Source: 34-65-8 sp963529855
GTDB taxonomy: Bacteria; Pseudomonadota; Alphaproteobacteria; Sphingomonadales; Sphingomonadaceae
DNA length: 64,000 bases
Assembly (NCBI GenBank): GCA_963529855.1
Contig: CAURZK010000002.1
Coordinates: 434,001-498,000, forward strand
Reading direction: 5' to 3'
Shown here piece after piece: positions 61,371 to 64,000 of the stretch (position 1 is its first letter; the number at the start of each line of letters is the position of its first letter). The position numbers and the translations under genes are program-made. Below the pieces are notes generated by a model that was not told the origin of the DNA, did not search any database, and saw only the letters and a list, made by a program, of their open reading frames with translations.

Positions 61371-62165
61371 ATGGCCAGCGCGCCGCAGCCCACCCTGCCC
61401 CTGTTCTACAACGACCTGATGCCGCTCAACAGCCGCGATCATGCCAATTATCGCAGCCGCATGGCGGATTCGGCCAAGTGGCTGACGGGTGCCCACGCCA
61501 TTCCGCTGACGGTGGACGAATTCGTCCAGGCGCAGCGCAATTTCCCGATCGTGTTTTCGTCGGGCGACAATCCGCTGCCGCTGGCGCTGATGGGCCTCAA
61601 CGAAGGCGTGAACACGTTCGTCGACGACGACGGCAAGGTAAACGAGCCGGTTTATCTGCCCGCCTACGTCCGCCGCTATCCGTTCCTTCTCGCCAAGCTG
61701 CAGCCCAACAGCGAGGAACTGTCGCTTTGCTTCGATCCGACCACCGACACGCTCGGTGAGTTCGAAGAAGGCGAGAAGCTGTTCAATGATGATGGCCAGC
61801 CCAGCGAAGCGGTCAACAACGTGCTCACCTTCTGCGAGCAGTTCGAACAGGCCGGGCAGCGCACCAAGACCTTCATAGACGAGTTGAAGAAGCACGACCT
61901 GCTGATGGAAGGTGAAATCGCCATCACCCTGCAGTCTGACGAAGCCAACCCGTTCGTCTATCGCGGCTTCCAGATGATCAATCAGGAAAAGCTGCGCGAA
62001 GTGCGCGGCGATGTCCTGCGCGGCTGGAACCAGAATGGCATGATCGCCCTGATTTATGCCCACCTGATGTCGCTCGACCTGATGCGTGCGATTTTCGCGC
62101 GCCAGCAGCAGCAGGGCAAAGGTCCCAAGCTGCCGAATGCAGCCGCGCTGGCCACCGCGCAATAG
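61371..62165 (+). CDS. SapC family protein
   Basis: The 264-residue protein starts MASAPQPTLPLFYNDLMPLN and shows the SapC-family blocks HAIPLTVDEFVQAQRNFPIVF and NEPVYLPAYVRRYPFLLA, then FDPTTDTLGEF. SapC was named after a Campylobacter S-layer gene, but proteobacterial members such as this are of unknown function and have no signal peptide. The ATG at 61371 follows GGAG by seven bases. A strong terminator lies 130 bases downstream. Confidence 0.9.
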   Translation: MASAPQPTLPLFYNDLMPLNSRDHANYRSRMADSAKWLTGAHAIPLTVDEFVQAQRNFPIVFSSGDNPLPLALMGLNEGVNTFVDDDGKVNEPVYLPAYVRRYPFLLAKLQPNSEELSLCFDPTTDTLGEFEEGEKLFNDDGQPSEAVNNVLTFCEQFEQAGQRTKTFIDELKKHDLLMEGEIAITLQSDEANPFVYRGFQMINQEKLREVRGDVLRGWNQNGMIALIYAHLMSLDLMRAIFARQQQQGKGPKLPNAAALATAQ

Positions 62166-62259
62166 CAGGCAAGAGGGGCGCGAGCAGGGTTGAAACACCC
62201 CGCTTTCGCCCCTATTTCCGATTCGTCCGGCTTACGCTTCCCTCATGGCGTAGCCGGAT

Positions 62260-62277
62260 CGGTGCACGAAAGTGCAC
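62260..62277. repeat. GTGCAC hairpin with GAAA loop
   Basis: GGTGCAC GAAA GTGCACC is a perfect 7-bp hairpin with a GNRA loop, lying between the sapC stop and the terminator at 62296-62328. A second GTGCAC occurs inside that terminator stem. No T-run follows. Confidence 0.5.
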
Positions 62278-62295
62278 CTCCTCCCTGAACCTTGG

Positions 62296-62328
62296 CCACC
62301 TCGTGCATCGTGCACGGGGTGGTTTTTT
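62296..62328. terminator. bidirectional intrinsic terminator of sapC and hutG-like gene
   Basis: A 12-bp stem (CCACCTCGTGCA with TGCACGGGGTGG, one G-T pair) around TCG is followed by TTTTTT on the plus strand. The T-run overlaps the stop codon of the leftward amidohydrolase gene. It mainly serves sapC. Confidence 0.9.
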
Positions 62329-63274
62329 ATTCGGCAGCCAGCATGAAGCCCGGCTCCCGCCCAAGCGCCGCGGTGCAGCTTGCCAGATCGCGCACCAGCC
62401 CAGCCAGCAGACGGGCAACCGCCGGCAGGCGCGCAGATGGCACCGCCAGCTGCGCGTCCAGGTACGCCGCCCGGCACACTTCCAGTTGCAGCGCATGAAT
62501 GCCCCGCCCTGGCTGGGCATGCCGGTCGAGCACATACCCGCCGGCGTAAGGGCGGTTATGCGCCACTGCGCGCCCGGCCTGCCCCAGATAGGTCAGCGTG
62601 CGCGCCGACAAGACTGCATCGCAGCTTGCACCGAAACGATCGCCCACCACGAACTGCGCTGGCTGTTCGCCCGGGATGCGGCCCCGCAGCGGGGGCATCG
62701 AATGAAGGTCGATCAACAGCGCCGCGCCCCAGCGATCGCGGATCGATTCCAGCGCCTGGCCCAGCTGCCTGTGATAAGGTTGGTGAACGCCCGAGATCCG
62801 CTGGTCGAGTTCGTCCCTGGTGAGGGGGCGGTTCCATATCTCGCCTAGTCCGCCCAGCCGCCGGGGGACCAGCCCCAGGCCGGCCCGCGAACGCCGGTTG
62901 GCGAGCGATCGCCGCTGCCCGCGCGGCGCAGCGCCTGCAATCATGTCCCAGTCGATGTCGTCGCTCGCCCGGTTGAGGTCGATCAGCGCGCGCGGCGCGC
63001 GCGCGACCAGCAGCGCTGCACCGGTTTGCCGTGCGATTTCCAGCGCCAGCGTATCGACATGGCGATCTTCCAGCCGCAGCGCCGCATATTCCGGATTGCG
63101 CATTCGCGCCCTCAGGTCGTCGCTATAGTCACGGCCGCCGTGCGGTACGGCGATGAGGACCGGCAGGGGCGGCGATGGCGGTAACCACAGCTGGAATGCG
63201 GGCGCGCCTGTGCCGGGGATGGCCCCGCCCGCCAGCCCGTGCGAATCAACGCCGATGCCGCTTTCGTCGATCAT
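62327..63274 (-). CDS. N-formylglutamate amidohydrolase family protein
   Basis: The 315-residue protein has the family blocks VLIAVPHGGRDYSDDL (about residue 40), RLEDRHVDTLA, ALIDLNRASDDID and LLIDLHSMPPL (metal-binding His and Asp). Members hydrolyse N-formylglutamate in histidine breakdown or related formyl/amido compounds; no other hut gene is nearby. The ATG at 63272-63274 is proposed; a TTG three codons upstream is an alternative. It is divergent from cpdR. Confidence 0.88.
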   Translation of the reverse strand: MIDESGIGVDSHGLAGGAIPGTGAPAFQLWLPPSPPLPVLIAVPHGGRDYSDDLRARMRNPEYAALRLEDRHVDTLALEIARQTGAALLVARAPRALIDLNRASDDIDWDMIAGAAPRGQRRSLANRRSRAGLGLVPRRLGGLGEIWNRPLTRDELDQRISGVHQPYHRQLGQALESIRDRWGAALLIDLHSMPPLRGRIPGEQPAQFVVGDRFGASCDAVLSARTLTYLGQAGRAVAHNRPYAGGYVLDRHAQPGRGIHALQLEVCRAAYLDAQLAVPSARLPAVARLLAGLVRDLASCTAALGREPGFMLAAE

Positions 63275-63397
63275 TTCGAGCAATTGCTGCAGCGCCGGCG
63301 CACTGCTGTCAAAGGTTCGTGCTCATGAATGTCTCAAAGCAGGGCAACCGTTTCTGACGGGAAGATTTCTTAAGCGCTGGGGCGTAGGGCAAAGCGC

Positions 63398-63787
63398 ATG
63401 AACACCAGCCATTCCTTGCGCATCCTCCTCGCCGAAGACGATGAGGCCATGCGCGGCTATATCAGCCGCGCGCTCGAGAACGCGGGGTACGAAGTGGCTG
63501 CGGTGGATCGCGGCACGGCGGCCCTGCCCCTGCTCGAAAACGAGCGATTCGACCTGCTGCTTTCCGATATCGTGATGCCGGAAATGGACGGTATCGAACT
63601 GGCCCAGCGCTGCGCCGAGTGCAGCCCGCGCACCAAGGTGATGTTCATCACAGGGTTTGCCGCGGTCACGCTCAAGGCCAGCCGCGATCAGCCCCAGGCC
63701 AAAGTGCTGTCGAAACCGTTCCACCTGCGCGACCTGGTGATGGAAGTGGAGCGTGCTTTCGAAGACCGTATTGCACTAACCGTTTAG
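63398..63787 (+). CDS. cpdR: CpdR-type response regulator
   Basis: The 129-residue protein is a lone receiver domain with AEDDEAM at the N-terminus, the phospho-acceptor Asp at about residue 57 in LLSDIVMPEMDG, Thr at about 85 in MFITGFAAV and Lys at about 106 in VLSKPFHLRDLV. This last block is the hallmark of CpdR of Caulobacter, which when unphosphorylated directs the ClpXP protease to degrade cell-cycle regulators. The kinase chain (CckA/ChpT) is not in the window. AGGG lies eight bases before the ATG. Confidence 0.94.
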   Translation: MNTSHSLRILLAEDDEAMRGYISRALENAGYEVAAVDRGTAALPLLENERFDLLLSDIVMPEMDGIELAQRCAECSPRTKVMFITGFAAVTLKASRDQPQAKVLSKPFHLRDLVMEVERAFEDRIALTV

Positions 63788-63856
63788 GGTATTGCACGGT
63801 TTGATCGCGCCCGCTAAAGGGCGCGCCTGCCGCACGATGCGGCACGCCGATGGTGC

Positions 63857-63931
63857 GGGCGTATAGCTCAGTGGTAGAGCACTATGTTGACATCGTAGGG
63901 GTCGCAAGTTCAATCCTTGCTACGCCCACCA
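63857..63931 (+). tRNA. tRNA-Val, anticodon GAC
   Basis: The cloverleaf begins GGGCGTATAGCTCAG and ends with an encoded CCA. The acceptor arms GGGCGTA/TACGCCC match fully. The anticodon stem CTATG/CGTAG holds loop TTGACAT (anticodon GAC). The T-arm is GCAAG/CTTGC. A terminator follows at 63953. Confidence 0.97.
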
Positions 63932-63952
63932 TCCGGCAACCTCCCGAGGTTG

Positions 63953-63981
63953 AAAAGCCCGCCCCCACGGCGGGCTTTTTT
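63953..63981 (+). terminator. intrinsic terminator of tRNA-Val
   Basis: GCCCGCC and GGCGGGC pair around CCCAC, followed by TTTTTT, 22 bases after the tRNA 3' end. Confidence 0.92.
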
Positions 63982-64000
63982 CGTTTGGGCCCCTTCCCTT

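Overview
The window looks like a chromosomal core segment of a high-GC alphaproteobacterium of the order Sphingomonadales, most probably the Erythrobacteraceae. This rests on several features together: a split F0 ATP synthase locus (atpI-B-E-b'-b), the trpF-trpB-trpA-accD-folC cluster, the aroA-cmk-rpsA cluster, a CpdR-type response regulator, a SapC family protein, a TIGR02300-type acidic zinc-ribbon protein and a LOV/HWE histidine kinase. No rRNA, insertion sequence, prophage, CRISPR array or replication origin was seen. Genes are tightly packed, often with 4-base ATGA/GTGA/TTGA overlaps, and non-ATG starts are common.

Layout. 1-3.4 kb: fabD (cut by the left edge), an LD-carboxypeptidase and a head-to-head Mpl/MurC-type ligase (murein recycling). 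3.4-10.3 kb: DUF808 membrane protein, rpsF-rpsR-rplI, AMP nucleosidase, a blue-light (LOV) HWE kinase with a receiver-only regulator, and a rimB-rimK pair. 10.3-18.5 kb: a periplasmic M2 peptidase, a six-gene chain led by asd, and an S9 peptidase. 18.7-23.9 kb: the ffh-rpsP-rimM-trmD-rplS ribosome/SRP block, split by an inserted oxidoreductase and a small membrane protein, then tRNA-Ala(GGC). 24-28.8 kb: TIGR02300 protein, aroA, CBU_0592-like protein, cmk, rpsA. 28.8-31.2 kb: gloB, a quinone-oxidoreductase-like enzyme and a flavodoxin-like protein. 31.2-33.8 kb: F0 ATP synthase. 34-38 kb: ydbH-ynbE-ydbL. 38-42.2 kb: radC, then an ECF sigma factor, a VWA lipoprotein and a proline-rich TPR membrane protein. 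42.3-49.7 kb: purB, lapA-like, pyrF, trpF, trpB, trpA, accD, folC. 49.7-57.5 kb: AmpG-like permease, Rieske oxygenase, pseudouridine synthase, rsmD, two tandem secreted paralogues and a UvrD helicase. 57.6-64 kb: DEAD-box helicase, a hypothetical protein, a GlcD-type flavoprotein, SapC, an N-formylglutamate amidohydrolase-like protein, cpdR and tRNA-Val(GAC).

Most genes are housekeeping. The items most worth a second look are: the ECF sigma/VWA/TPR module, whose two envelope proteins share a poly-proline tract followed by a VV(T/A)GSR motif; the complete ydbH-ynbE-ydbL lipid-bridge operon; the LOV-HWE kinase with its own receiver; the tandem pair of secreted proteins with repeated WP motifs; the interrupted trmD operon; a hairpin that buries the start of the flavodoxin gene directly after the ATP synthase b gene; and a 25-codon frame that exactly bridges trpF and trpB. 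All family calls come from motifs read by eye; no database search was run.
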